Below, piece by piece: positions 24,367 through 32,929 of a stretch of 57,198 bases of DNA. The stretch is from Halomarina oriensis (GTDB lineage: Archaea > Halobacteriota > Halobacteria > Halobacteriales > Haloarculaceae), in contig NZ_WSZK01000035.1 of assembly GCF_009791395.1 (NCBI RefSeq), forward strand, positions 1 to 57,198, written 5' to 3'. Both the position numbers and the translations under genes were made by a program. The notes below the pieces were generated by a model. The model ran no database searches. It had not been told where the DNA came from and saw only the letters and a program-made list of their open reading frames with translations. Each line of letters begins with the position of its first letter. Positions within the stretch are counted from its first letter, which is position 1.

Positions 24367-26256
24367 TTAGTCACCTGCCGCGGGGACGAACTTGGTGGTC
24401 TCGCTGTCTAAGTCCCCGCCGTTGATACTCGCTTCGAACCCCTCGACGATCTCGTGGGGTTCGAACGGGTTGCCGTTGTACTTCAGCAGGCTCGTCATCT
24501 TCTCGCCGTAGCGACCCAGTTCCTTCTGGGTGAGCCCGCGGAACTGTGCGGAGGCGTTCATCTCGACGACGAGCGCCTCGTCGACGCTCTCTAAGAACGC
24601 CTCGACCTCGTCTTCGGGGTACGGCATCATGTCGGAGACGCCGAGCGACTTCACGCTGTGACCGTCCTCGTTGAGACGGTCGACGGCCTCCTCGACGGTG
24701 CCCTGCTGGCTGCCCCACGTGAGGATACCGTACTCGGCGTCGCCGTCGCCGTGGAGCGTCTGGTTCGACTGGTCGCGCCCGTCGAGGTCGGCGCGAATCG
24801 CGTTCAGTTTGCGCTCGCGGCGTGCCATCTGGGCGACGCGGTTGCCGGGGTCCTCGCTGATGTGTCCCTCGGGGGTGTGTTCGTTCCCCGACGCGAGGAA
24901 CCGGCCACCTTTCTGGCCCGGAATCGTCCGCGGACTGACCCCGTTCTCGGGGTCGTGCAGGTAGCGCTGGAACTTCCCGGAGGCGTGGTGGGCGGCCTCC
25001 GAAATCTCGTCTTCGGTGAGCGTCGCGCCCAGCGACGGGTTGGGCTCGCGGTCGAAGAAGGACTCGTCGACGTTGACGAGTTCGCCCGAGAGCTTCTGGT
25101 CGTAGATGATGATGCTCGGAATCTGGTAGTTCCAGGCGATCTCGAACGCCTTGCGCGTCTGGTCGTACGCCTCTCTCGGCGTCCCTGGGGCCATGACGAC
25201 GCGGTTGGAGTCGCCCTGACTCGTGTACAGGACGTGTTCGAGGTCGGCCTGCTCGGGTTTCGTCGGCATCCCGGTCGAGGGGCCGGCACGCATCGACTCG
25301 ACGAGCACGATCGGCGTCTCGTTCATCTCGGCGAGGCCGAGCGGTTCGCTCATCAGGGCGAACCCGCCGCCCGACGACCCCGACATCGCCTTGACGCCGG
25401 CGTGGGACGCGCCCATCGCCAGCGCCGCGGCGGCGATCTCGTCTTCGACCTGCTCGGAGATGCCCCCCATATCCGGCAGGTTCTGGGTCATGATGGTGTA
25501 GACGTCCGTCCACGGCGTCATCGGGTAGCCCGCGATGAACCGACAGCCCTCGTCGAGCGCGCCGTAGGCGATACCGGTCGACCCCGAGACGAGTACCTGC
25601 GTGTCGTCGTGCGTGCCCGTCGGCACGTCGAGGTCGTGAGTGAACTCCTTCTCTTCGGTCTGGTCGCGGGCCATCCGGAGGATCTCGATGTTCTGTTCGA
25701 GGATGTCCCCGCCCATGCGTTCTTCCATCAGTTCCTCGATGGGGTCGAGGTCCATGCCGATGAGCGCGCAGGTGACGCCGACACCGGCGGTGTTGCGCAT
25801 GACCTCGCGGCCGTGTTCGCGCGCGAGACCGCGGAGGTCGACGGGGTAGACGTGCCAGCCCTCCTCCTCGGCACGCTCGTCGAGGTCGTCGACGTCCTCC
25901 TCGTCGAGGAGTCCCTCGTCGTAGACGATGATTCCGCCCTCGCGGAGGTCGTCTAAGTTCTCGGTCAGCGGTTTGACCTCCTCGTTGCCGTAGTAGGCTT
26001 CCTGCTTGGGGTTCCGAGCGAAGGAGTCCCCCAGCGCGAGGAGGAAGTTGTAGCCGTCGCCCCGAGATTTCACTTCGTCGGGGGCCGCTCGAATCTCGAC
26101 GTACGTGTGGCCGCCGCGAATCCGCGACGGGTAGTGGCGATGCGTGAACACGTCGAGGCCCGAACGCATCAGCGCCTTGGCGAAGTTCTGGCTGGTCGAA
26201 TCGATGCCGTCACCGGAGCCACCGGCGATTCGCCAGACCAGTTCGTTTGTAGTCAT
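24367..26256 (-). CDS. korA: 2-oxoacid:ferredoxin oxidoreductase, fused gamma-alpha subunit
   Basis: 629 aa from ATG 26256; the 21 extra residues upstream lack similarity. Residues about 1-190 are the gamma domain (WRIAGGSGDGIDSTSQNFAK, HRHYPSRIRGGHTYVEIR). The rest is the alpha domain (GSTGIAYGALDEGCRFIAGYP, AMSGSSGGGFALMSEPLGL, PIVLVESMRAGPSTGMPTKPEQ). This KorA fusion is standard in haloarchaea. It binds KorB and acts in the TCA cycle or pyruvate oxidation. The promoter carries a palindrome overlapping a possible TATA box. Confidence 0.95.
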   Translation of the reverse strand: MTTNELVWRIAGGSGDGIDSTSQNFAKALMRSGLDVFTHRHYPSRIRGGHTYVEIRAAPDEVKSRGDGYNFLLALGDSFARNPKQEAYYGNEEVKPLTENLDDLREGGIIVYDEGLLDEEDVDDLDERAEEEGWHVYPVDLRGLAREHGREVMRNTAGVGVTCALIGMDLDPIEELMEERMGGDILEQNIEILRMARDQTEEKEFTHDLDVPTGTHDDTQVLVSGSTGIAYGALDEGCRFIAGYPMTPWTDVYTIMTQNLPDMGGISEQVEDEIAAAALAMGASHAGVKAMSGSSGGGFALMSEPLGLAEMNETPIVLVESMRAGPSTGMPTKPEQADLEHVLYTSQGDSNRVVMAPGTPREAYDQTRKAFEIAWNYQIPSIIIYDQKLSGELVNVDESFFDREPNPSLGATLTEDEISEAAHHASGKFQRYLHDPENGVSPRTIPGQKGGRFLASGNEHTPEGHISEDPGNRVAQMARRERKLNAIRADLDGRDQSNQTLHGDGDAEYGILTWGSQQGTVEEAVDRLNEDGHSVKSLGVSDMMPYPEDEVEAFLESVDEALVVEMNASAQFRGLTQKELGRYGEKMTSLLKYNGNPFEPHEIVEGFEASINGGDLDSETTKFVPAAGD

Positions 26257-26313
26257 AGTAGGTCGTGGCCCGAAGGCCCTATGCGAGAAACGACTGCTCC
26301 CGACTAAAGCGTT

Positions 26314-26338
26314 TATCATGTGTTAGCACACATTGATA
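26314..26338. promoter_or_regulatory. Palindromic operator candidate upstream of korA
   Basis: The centre ATGTGT-tagc-ACACAT (26318-26333) is a perfect 6-bp inverted repeat. Flanking TATCA and TGATA extend the symmetry to 25 bp with one extra base. On the minus strand it touches a GATAAA sequence about 50 nt before korA ATG, so a bound protein could block the promoter. Confidence 0.55.
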
Positions 26339-26539
26339 ATGAGGGTTTCCGGGTGATAGCCCCACGCCCGTTCGACCCACCGTCCGACAGGCAGAACCCG
26401 GTCGAACGTTCGTGGACGTTCGGTCGGCGAGACGAGTTCGCAAGCCGCCAGGGGCGGACGCGGACGACTGCGGATTCGGGGCCCGTCGCACGTCGGGTAA
26501 AGGTCTATATCCAGGGGTGGCGTGACCCCGTCTAGCGAG

Positions 26540-27265
26540 ATGTCCCTCACGGAACTGATCACCGGCGTCGAAGCCCACGAGATGGTGTTGACGGTGTTCA
26601 ACGCCGACAGCGACGCCGCCGACGACCTGCGCGAACGGTTCGCAGACCGGAACCTGATCGTCACCGAGGGGACCACCATCGACGGACCGGAGGAGTACGT
26701 CGTCCTCAGCAAGGGCGAGGAGTTCATCACCGCAGCGAGCCTCGACGAGATACGGAACCCGACGCTCGACGCCGACCCACACTTCGAGGGCGGTCGGCAT
26801 CGCGCCATCCTCGACCACCTCGACGAGACGATGTTCACCTCCTACGACGCCAAACAGATGGTCGCGGCGTCGAGAGAGATAGAGGACCGCGCGTGGCGAA
26901 TCGGTGCCGGACAGCTCCACGCCGGCTTTCAGAACATCTCCATCATCGAGTCACAGCTGGACGTCTACGAGCAACTCGCCTCGAAACGGAACCTCGACGT
27001 CCACGCGTACGGCTACCCCGACATCGACGTCCCCAGCCACGAGGGGTTCACCGTCCACATCGAACGGGCCGAGGAGATCGCCAGGTCGTGGTTCGTCATC
27101 TACGACGGTGCGGGCGTCGACTCCAACAAGTGCGCACTGCTCGCCGAGGAGCGCGAACCCCGCGAGTTCTACGGCTTCTGGACCTACGACCCCAGCACGG
27201 TCGACTGGATCCTCGACCACCTCAACTCGACGTACGGGATGGTCGAGACCGACGGCGGTCGCTGA
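26540..27265 (+). CDS. DICT sensory domain protein
   Basis: 241 aa from ATG 26540; the TCTATAT box at about 26504-26510 is well placed for it, whereas GTG 26522 would be too close. The sequence SLTELITGVEAHEMVLTVFN, then ADPHFEGGRHRAILDHLDET and AREIEDRAWRIGAGQLHAGF, resembles the DICT domain found with diguanylate cyclases and two-component systems and, in haloarchaea, as a lone protein. It may sense light, redox or another input. It converges with the KaiC-like gene 38 nt away, a possible functional neighbour. Confidence 0.8.
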   Translation: MSLTELITGVEAHEMVLTVFNADSDAADDLRERFADRNLIVTEGTTIDGPEEYVVLSKGEEFITAASLDEIRNPTLDADPHFEGGRHRAILDHLDETMFTSYDAKQMVAASREIEDRAWRIGAGQLHAGFQNISIIESQLDVYEQLASKRNLDVHAYGYPDIDVPSHEGFTVHIERAEEIARSWFVIYDGAGVDSNKCALLAEEREPREFYGFWTYDPSTVDWILDHLNSTYGMVETDGGR

Positions 27266-27303
27266 GTCGAGGTCACGGGACGCCCCCGTCCCGCGCGACG
27301 GTC

Positions 27304-28176
27304 TCAGACCCGTCTGTTGCTACTGATGGAGAACCCCGAGTCGGTGACCTGCGTGTCGTAGACGACCTGTCGCCGGCGACTCAGCGCACCACCGAACTCG
27401 CCGATGCGCATCGTCTTCTGGGCGTTCGTCCCGCTGTCGTTGGTGTAGAAGTAGAGACAGCCGTGGAGCGCGGTGTTGACGATCTCGTCCGCGCGAATCA
27501 CCTCGGGGCGGGCGTGGTGGAGCACGGAGACGATACCACCCCACGACTCCGCGGCGCTCCGGATGCCACTGAGGAACCCGAGGATGTCCGCCTGCGAGAG
27601 ACCGAACGCCCGTGCGCCGTTGAGCGCGGTCAGCGAGTCGAAGACCACCATGTTGTCGTCGCCGACGGAGACCAGGTAGTCGCTCACCTCGCCGAGGAAC
27701 GAGTCGAAGGTGGCGTCGTCACGCTCGGACGGGCCGTCGTCCGCGGTCGTGTCCCCGCGAGCGGCCTGCCGGAGCGACGGCGGCATCGGCGTGAGGTCGA
27801 GAAAGCGGTCCGAGAAGTCCTCGATGTGCAGGTGTTCGGTGAGCGTGTTGAACCGCCGTGCGCCGAGCACCGAGTCCATCTCGTGGAGGAGGTGGCTCCG
27901 CGTCCGGTCGACCGTGACGTAGTGGACCTTCTCGGGCAGGATGTCGGGGGTCGTGATTCGCCCGTCGTACATGCCGGGGTAGTAGCGAGCGGTCATCAGC
28001 GACGCGGCGTGGGTGTGCGCGTAGGCGTCCGTCCCGGCGTCGGGCGCGCCACAGAGCAGGACGCTGCTGCCGGCCGGAATCCCGCTGAACCGGCCGTCGA
28101 GCGTCGGCGAGCCGAACGGAATCCGGCCGATGCTTCGACTGGCGCGTTTCGCACCGATTGGTGTCTCGTCGGTCAT
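27304..28176 (-). CDS. KaiC/RAD55-like RecA-fold protein with degenerate P-loop
   Basis: 290 aa. The start of a RecA/KaiC fold is seen: FGSPTLDGRFSGIPAGSSVLL, then a Walker-A position reading GAPDAGTD (43-50), where the usual GKT is replaced by G-T-D, so the Lys is missing. A Walker-B-like strand NMVVFDSLTALNG is present, followed by ILGFLSGIRSAAES and GGIVSVLHHAR. The missing P-loop Lys suggests it binds but may not hydrolyse ATP, or acts as a partner. Such proteins are common in haloarchaea beside signalling genes. Its promoter contains a strong palindrome. Confidence 0.75.
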   Translation of the reverse strand: MTDETPIGAKRASRSIGRIPFGSPTLDGRFSGIPAGSSVLLCGAPDAGTDAYAHTHAASLMTARYYPGMYDGRITTPDILPEKVHYVTVDRTRSHLLHEMDSVLGARRFNTLTEHLHIEDFSDRFLDLTPMPPSLRQAARGDTTADDGPSERDDATFDSFLGEVSDYLVSVGDDNMVVFDSLTALNGARAFGLSQADILGFLSGIRSAAESWGGIVSVLHHARPEVIRADEIVNTALHGCLYFYTNDSGTNAQKTMRIGEFGGALSRRRQVVYDTQVTDSGFSISSNRRV

Positions 28177-28202
28177 GGGTAGGCCTACGAGTACGCTATC
28201 GT

Positions 28203-28232
28203 GACTGTACCGACTATACTGATAGTACAGTC
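28203..28232. promoter_or_regulatory. Inverted repeat around the promoter of the KaiC-like gene
   Basis: GACTGTAC (28203-28210) and GTACAGTC (28225-28232) form a perfect 8-bp inverted repeat with a 14-nt spacer containing a TATACT/AGTATA box. The gene starts at 28176 on the minus strand, so the TATA box is about 40 nt upstream. The arms bracket the box, as an operator for a dimeric repressor would; it also lies just past the end of the MBL gene. Confidence 0.6.
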
Positions 28233-28266
28233 CCCTCGTTCGATGGGGTGGACCGACCGATACCCC

Positions 28267-29064
28267 CTACAGCTCGTCGCGGACGCGCCGGAACCGGTCG
28301 AGGTCGTGGCCCAGGATCACCGTCGCGTCGTGGCGTGCTTCGAGGTCACGGGCGTACGAGAGGCTGGAGCGCCACTCCCGGTTCGACCAGAGCAGTCCGG
28401 CCCCCATCGACTGCCCGTCCTCGTAGTTCGCGTCGACGTACGCCTCGTCACCGACGACGAGGACGTTCCCGGCGTCACGCCGAATGAGCGCCCCCATGAG
28501 ACCGGGCGTGTGTCCCGGCAGGTGGAGCAGTTCGACGCCGGGGACGAGCTGTGAGCGGTCCCCGTGGACGACCTGCCAGTTCAGGTCGTGGTCGAAGTCC
28601 GGCGCGAAGTACGCGATAGAGCCCTCGGCGGTCTTCGCGGAGAAGTACGCGTAGGGCAGTTCCTCGCGGTGGACGTAGACGGGCGTGTCCGTGTCCGCGA
28701 ACTCCTTCAGCCCGCCCGCGTGGTCGAGGTGGAGGTGGCTCATCACGACGGCGTCGATGTCCGAGAGCGCGTAGCCCGCGTCGCCGAGGTCGCCTTCGAG
28801 GGTGTGGTCGGCGGCGTCGACGTGCGCGAACGCCTCGTAGAGCGGCCGTGGCCAGTAGCCGTCGCCCGCTTCCGGGTGCGAGCCGGTGTCCCACAGGATG
28901 GTCGTCTCGGGCGTCTCTATCACGAGGTTCCAGACGACGAACTCGGCGTAGTCGTGGTCCGGGTCGCGGTCGCTCGCGGTAGCGACGGCGTCCCCGTCGA
29001 CGACGAAGTTCGTGTCGGCGTGCACGCGGCCCCGGTCGAGGAGGGTCAGGTCGATGGCTCCCAT
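28267..29064 (-). CDS. MBL-fold metallo-hydrolase (AHL-lactonase-like)
   Basis: 265 aa from ATG 29064. Zinc ligands are visible in [15 protein letters not shown] (H-x-H-x-DH), [23 protein letters not shown] and the final ILGHDLDRF. The order and N-terminal [20 protein letters not shown] resemble the N-acyl-homoserine-lactonase-like subgroup of the metallo-beta-lactamase superfamily. The substrate is unknown; quorum quenching is not implied by sequence alone. Confidence 0.9.
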   Translation of the reverse strand: MGAIDLTLLDRGRVHADTNFVVDGDAVATASDRDPDHDYAEFVVWNLVIETPETTILWDTGSHPEAGDGYWPRPLYEAFAHVDAADHTLEGDLGDAGYALSDIDAVVMSHLHLDHAGGLKEFADTDTPVYVHREELPYAYFSAKTAEGSIAYFAPDFDHDLNWQVVHGDRSQLVPGVELLHLPGHTPGLMGALIRRDAGNVLVVGDEAYVDANYEDGQSMGAGLLWSNREWRSSLSYARDLEARHDATVILGHDLDRFRRVRDEL

Positions 29065-29174
29065 CGATAGGGAGTAGTCCCCGAACGAACATAACTCCGA
29101 GTTCCGAGGGTCGTCGTGAGACCACACTGCGCATGACGGAGGGTTTAACCACGCGAGCAAGCTACCCATCGTAC

Positions 29175-29975
29175 ATGAAATTCAGTGGCTGGCCAGAGCC
29201 GGGTGAACTGGTCGTCGGCAAGGTCGACGAGATCGAGGACTTCGGTGTGTTCGTCGACTTAGAGGAGTACCAGGACCGACGCGGTCTCGTCCACGTCAGC
29301 GAGGTCGCCAGCGGGTGGATCAAGAACGTCCGTGACCACGTCACGGTCGACGAGACGGTCGTCTGTAAGGTGCTGGAGGTCAACGAGTCCAGCCAGCAGA
29401 TCGACCTCTCGATCAAGGACGTCAACGACCACCAGCGTTCGGACAAGATACAGGACTGGAAGAACGAGCGCAAGGCCGAGAAGTGGATGACCCTCGCGTT
29501 CGGCGAGGAGATGAGCGACGAGCAGTACACCACCGTCGCCACCGGCCTCTACAACGAGTTCGGGTCGCTCTACGACGGCTTCGAGCAGGCCGCCATCCAC
29601 GGCAAGGAGGCGCTCGAACCGACCGACCTCGACGACGAGGACGTCGACACCATCGTCGAGACGGCCCGCGAGAACGTCTCGGTCCCGTACGTCAACGTCA
29701 CCGGCTACCTCCAGTTGCGCTCGTCGAGTCCCGAGGGTGTCGACGACGTCCGTGACGCGCTCGAAGCCGCAGAGGGCAACGGCGAGGTGCCCGACGAGAT
29801 CGAACTCACCGTCACCTACGTCGGCGCGCCGGAGTACCGCGTGAAGGTGAAGGCACCGAACTACAAGGTCGCCGAGGACGCGCTCGAACAGAGCGCCGAC
29901 CGCGCACGAGCGGCCATCGGCGAGCGTGGTGGGTCCGCCGAGTTCCACCGCGAGCGACAGACGGACGACGAGTAA
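29175..29975 (+). CDS. eif2a: Translation initiation factor aIF2, alpha subunit
   Basis: 266 aa from ATG 29175. Residues about 8-80 are an S1 RNA-binding domain ([34 protein letters not shown]). A helical domain and the C-terminal alpha-beta domain follow ([20 protein letters not shown]). With beta and gamma subunits it carries initiator tRNA to the ribosome. The acidic tail DDE ends it. It heads the conserved archaeal gene cluster with nop10 and the PAC2 protein. The ribosomal protein genes L44e and S27e, often found upstream in archaea, are not here. Confidence 0.96.
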   Translation: MKFSGWPEPGELVVGKVDEIEDFGVFVDLEEYQDRRGLVHVSEVASGWIKNVRDHVTVDETVVCKVLEVNESSQQIDLSIKDVNDHQRSDKIQDWKNERKAEKWMTLAFGEEMSDEQYTTVATGLYNEFGSLYDGFEQAAIHGKEALEPTDLDDEDVDTIVETARENVSVPYVNVTGYLQLRSSSPEGVDDVRDALEAAEGNGEVPDEIELTVTYVGAPEYRVKVKAPNYKVAEDALEQSADRARAAIGERGGSAEFHRERQTDDE

Positions 29976-29987
29976 CCCGATAGGCGG

Positions 29988-30170
29988 ATGAGATCCGACA
30001 TCCACGTCTGTGGCGACTGGCGTGTGGCCCACGACCGGCCGGTCTACACGCTCGGTGACACCTGTCCCGAGTGTGGCGCGGACGCGGTCAACAGCGCCCC
30101 AGCGCCGTTCGACCCGACCGACCGCTACGGCGAGTACCGACGCGCACTTAAGCGACGCGAGCGCCAGTGA
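29988..30170 (+). CDS. nop10: Ribosome biogenesis protein Nop10
   Basis: 60 aa, full length for the family. Archaeal Nop10 has a Cys2-type zinc ribbon; here HVCGDWRVAHDRPVYTLGDTCPEC shows C8 with the CPEC pair and a single N-terminal Cys. PAPFDPTDRYGEYRR is the conserved C-terminal motif. It is part of the box H/ACA RNP that makes pseudouridine in rRNA. Gap to aIF2alpha is 12 nt, and the PAC2 gene begins just after its stop. Confidence 0.95.
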   Translation: MRSDIHVCGDWRVAHDRPVYTLGDTCPECGADAVNSAPAPFDPTDRYGEYRRALKRRERQ

Positions 30171-30175
30171 GGGCT

Positions 30176-30916
30176 ATGGACGAATTCGAAATCGAGCGAC
30201 TCGACGAGGCCACTCTCGACGCGCCCGTCCTCGTCGAGGGACTGCCCGGCGTCGGGCACGTCGGGAAACTCGCGGCCGAACACCTCCTCGAGGAGTTCGA
30301 CGCGACGCTCGTCGCTCGTCTCTACTCCGAGCACTTCCCCCCACAGGTGACCGTCGAGGACGGCCGGTCGCAGCTCGCCTGCCTCGAGTTCCACGCCGTC
30401 CCCGAGACGGACATGCTCGTGCTCACCGGCGACCACCAGGCGCAGGACACCGTCGGCCACTACCGCCTGACCGACCGCATCCTCGACGTCGCCGCCGAGC
30501 ACGGCGTCGAACGCGTCTTCGCCCTCGGCGGCGTCCCGACGGGCGAACTCATCGAGGAGTACGGTGTCATCGCCGCCGCCTCCGACGACGGCCTGCGCGA
30601 CGAACTCGACCCACTCGTTGAGTTCCGCGAGGACGAACCCGCCGGCGGCATCGTCGGCGTCTCGGGCCTGCTGCTCGGCCTCGGCGAACGCCGTGACCTC
30701 CCCGCCGCCTGTCTCATGGGGGAGACGTCGGGCTACCTCGTCGACCCCAAGAGCGCTCGTGCGGTGCTCGAAGTGCTCCAGACCATCCTCGACTTCGACG
30801 TTGGCTACGACTCCCTCGAAGAGCGTGCAGAGGAGATGGAGGAGGTCGTCAAGAAGATACAGGAGATGGAGCAGGGCCAGGCCCCGAGCGACGACGACCT
30901 GCGCTACATCGGCTGA
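30176..30916 (+). CDS. PAC2-family proteasome assembly chaperone-like protein
   Basis: 246 aa from ATG 30176 (GTG 30167, overlapping the nop10 stop, is the alternative). The start VLVEGLPGVGHVGKLAAEHL is the PAC2 family hallmark. TDMLVLTGDHQAQDT, VFALGGVPTGEL and GVSGLLLGLGERR follow. The last 40 residues form a coiled coil (ERAEEMEEVVKKIQEME). Archaeal members of this family have been linked to proteasome assembly; the role here is inferred from family. Confidence 0.9.
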   Translation: MDEFEIERLDEATLDAPVLVEGLPGVGHVGKLAAEHLLEEFDATLVARLYSEHFPPQVTVEDGRSQLACLEFHAVPETDMLVLTGDHQAQDTVGHYRLTDRILDVAAEHGVERVFALGGVPTGELIEEYGVIAAASDDGLRDELDPLVEFREDEPAGGIVGVSGLLLGLGERRDLPAACLMGETSGYLVDPKSARAVLEVLQTILDFDVGYDSLEERAEEMEEVVKKIQEMEQGQAPSDDDLRYIG

Positions 30917-31013
30917 GCCCCCGGCACGACGCGTCTTCACACTCCGTTCGGTGGCGATTCCTCGACGACGTACGGCGACGACGTCCCGAGAGACTTTTCG
31001 GTCCAACCGCCCA

Positions 31014-31652
31014 ATGGAGAGTGTGAACACGGTGGTGGTGGCGCTTCCCAACTGGCTGTTCCTCGGCGTGCTCATCGGCGTGGCCCTGAGCGTCCTCGTC
31101 GCGGGTACGTTCGTCGTCGGGGGGCGGCTGTTCCCGGACCCACCGATTCGACCGGGCAGGGGTGAGGACACCGAGTCACGTCGCCGCACCGAGATTCGTG
31201 AGTACCTCACACACATCGACGAACCGTTCGCCGAACGCCACTTCGTCGAGGGCCACACCGTCGACTTCTACCTCCCCAAACGGGACGTCGCCATCACGTT
31301 CGACGCACGGACGTTCCTCGCCATCGACACTGACGCCGGCGGCCGGACCGACGCCGTGCTCGTCGAACACGAACTCCCAGGGGTGGGCCTCGGCGGCCGA
31401 CTCCCCTTCGAGACCCCCCAGGTGGGGTTCGACGACGAGGGCGGGGACGGCGAGTACGGACTCGCCGGGCGACCCGACCCCAACCCGGCGGCGTTCGCCC
31501 ATCTCGGCCTGTCGACGAACGCGAGCGAGGACGAGGTGCGACAGGCGTACCGCCAGCGCGTCAAGACCGTCCACCCGGACCAGGGCGGCGACCCCGAAGC
31601 GTTCAGACAGCTACAGGAGGCGTACGCCGCCGCACGGGAACAGGCTGCGTGA
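31014..31652 (+). CDS. Membrane-anchored J-domain protein
   Basis: 212 aa. A membrane helix lies near residues 13-35 (WLFLGVLIGVALSVLVAGTFVV). A middle domain of about 100 residues (FYLPKRDVAITFDARTFLAI) has no family I recognise. The C-terminal J domain (about 157-208) has PAAFAHLGLSTNASEDEVRQ and the HPD motif in TVHPDQGGDPEAF. It probably stimulates an Hsp70 (DnaK) at the membrane. It ends 12 nt before the metallophosphoesterase gene, so the two are likely cotranscribed. Confidence 0.85.
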   Translation: MESVNTVVVALPNWLFLGVLIGVALSVLVAGTFVVGGRLFPDPPIRPGRGEDTESRRRTEIREYLTHIDEPFAERHFVEGHTVDFYLPKRDVAITFDARTFLAIDTDAGGRTDAVLVEHELPGVGLGGRLPFETPQVGFDDEGGDGEYGLAGRPDPNPAAFAHLGLSTNASEDEVRQAYRQRVKTVHPDQGGDPEAFRQLQEAYAAAREQAA

Positions 31653-31664
31653 GTCCCTGACACC

Positions 31665-32363
31665 GTGGCGCTCGCCGACCTCTCGTTCGCCGACCGGGCC
31701 GTGTTCCTCGACGGGACGCTCGTCCTCGCCGACCTCCACCTCGGGAAGGACACACGGAGCAGCGTCGAGTTCTCGCTCGGTGAACGGGCGGACCTGACCG
31801 ACAGACTCACCGCACTGGTCGAGCGGTTCGCTCCCGAGGCGGTGGTCTTCGCGGGCGACGTGCTCCACTCGTTCTCGACGGTTCCCGACGACGTTCCCGA
31901 CAGTCTCGCCGCCCTGGAGCGGGTCGTCCGCGAAGGCGGGGCACGACTCGTCGTCACGCCCGGGAACCACGACACGCTGCTCGACTCGGTGTGGGACGGC
32001 CCTGCCGACGCCGAGTACCGCCTCGACGACGGGACGGTCGTCTGCCACGGCCACGCCACACCGGAACTCGACGCCCCTCGCTACGTCGTCGGCCACGACC
32101 ACCCGAAGATCACCATCGAAGGCGACGACTGGCCGTGTTACCTGCTCGGTGAGGGCGTCTACGACGGTGCCGACGTACTCGTCCTCCCGGCGTTCACCCG
32201 ACTGGCCAGCGGCGTCTCGGTCAACGGCGGCTACGGACGCGGGACGCTCGAACGGTCGCCGCTGGTGCCGGACGTCGACCGGTTCCGGCCGGTCGTGCGC
32301 GACGAGGCGAGCGACGAGACTCGACGGTTCCCACGGCTCGGAGAGCTCAGACGACTGCTGTGA
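31665..32363 (+). CDS. Calcineurin-like metallophosphoesterase
   Basis: 232 aa from GTG 31665. Metal motifs are complete: LVLADLHLGKD (D-x-H), VVFAGDVLHSF (GD-x2-(H/D)-type), TPGNHDTLL (GNHD), VCHGHATPE and VVGHDHPKI (GH-x-H-type). This resembles the small phosphoesterases of the ICC/YfcE or DNA-repair-associated type (SbcD-like). Substrate unknown. It follows the J-domain gene by 12 nt. Confidence 0.9.
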   Translation: MALADLSFADRAVFLDGTLVLADLHLGKDTRSSVEFSLGERADLTDRLTALVERFAPEAVVFAGDVLHSFSTVPDDVPDSLAALERVVREGGARLVVTPGNHDTLLDSVWDGPADAEYRLDDGTVVCHGHATPELDAPRYVVGHDHPKITIEGDDWPCYLLGEGVYDGADVLVLPAFTRLASGVSVNGGYGRGTLERSPLVPDVDRFRPVVRDEASDETRRFPRLGELRRLL

Positions 32364-32402
32364 GGTCCGACGGTAGCGCCGTCGGTGGCGATACGGCCAC
32401 CG

Positions 32403-32768
32403 TCACTCCGGGTGTCTGGTGTCGCCGGGTCGACCGTCCGGCGTCGTCGTCCGACCGTCGTCTCGCCGTAGACAGAGGAAGTGCTCGTCACAGAACCGGA
32501 GCGTCTCCGCGTCGATGCAGTAGTCCACCTTACAGACCGTGCGGCCGCCGACCGCCTCGTGGTACGGCTTCCACTCGGGGAGCGCGTAGTAGCCGTCGCG
32601 GTCACAGAGCGCACACCCGTCCGACGACGTCCAGTCGCCGCGGTCCAGACAGCGACCGAACTCCGACTCCTCACACCGGAAGCAGAACCCCCCGAGTTCG
32701 GTGTCGGTGACGGTGTCGACGACGGCGCGGTTGTACCCCGCGCCGAGTCCACAGCTGATACAGTTCAT
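32403..32768 (-). CDS. Cysteine-rich zinc-binding small protein
   Basis: 121 aa from ATG 32768. It contains many Cys in pairs: MNCISCG, GGFCFRCEESEFGRC, CALCDRDG, TVCKVDYC and RFCDEHFLC. This spacing suggests two or three zinc fingers. The remaining tail is Arg/Thr/Asp-rich and disordered. I cannot name a family with certainty. It could bind nucleic acid or serve as a small adaptor; its coding status is supported by the ordered Cys spacing. Confidence 0.7.
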   Translation of the reverse strand: MNCISCGLGAGYNRAVVDTVTDTELGGFCFRCEESEFGRCLDRGDWTSSDGCALCDRDGYYALPEWKPYHEAVGGRTVCKVDYCIDAETLRFCDEHFLCLRRDDGRTTTPDGRPGDTRHPE

Positions 32769-32929
32769 CGCCCGCTCCCTGTTTTCCCTCGCGCACGTCC
32801 GTTGCCCACTGTCACCATTTCGCTCACGTGAGGAACGACCAACAACACATAACCGTTTCGGAATGTCTCTCCACGAACGACGACGGTGCTCGGGCGACCG
32901 GACAGTACGTGGTGGCGTCGGGACGGGGC

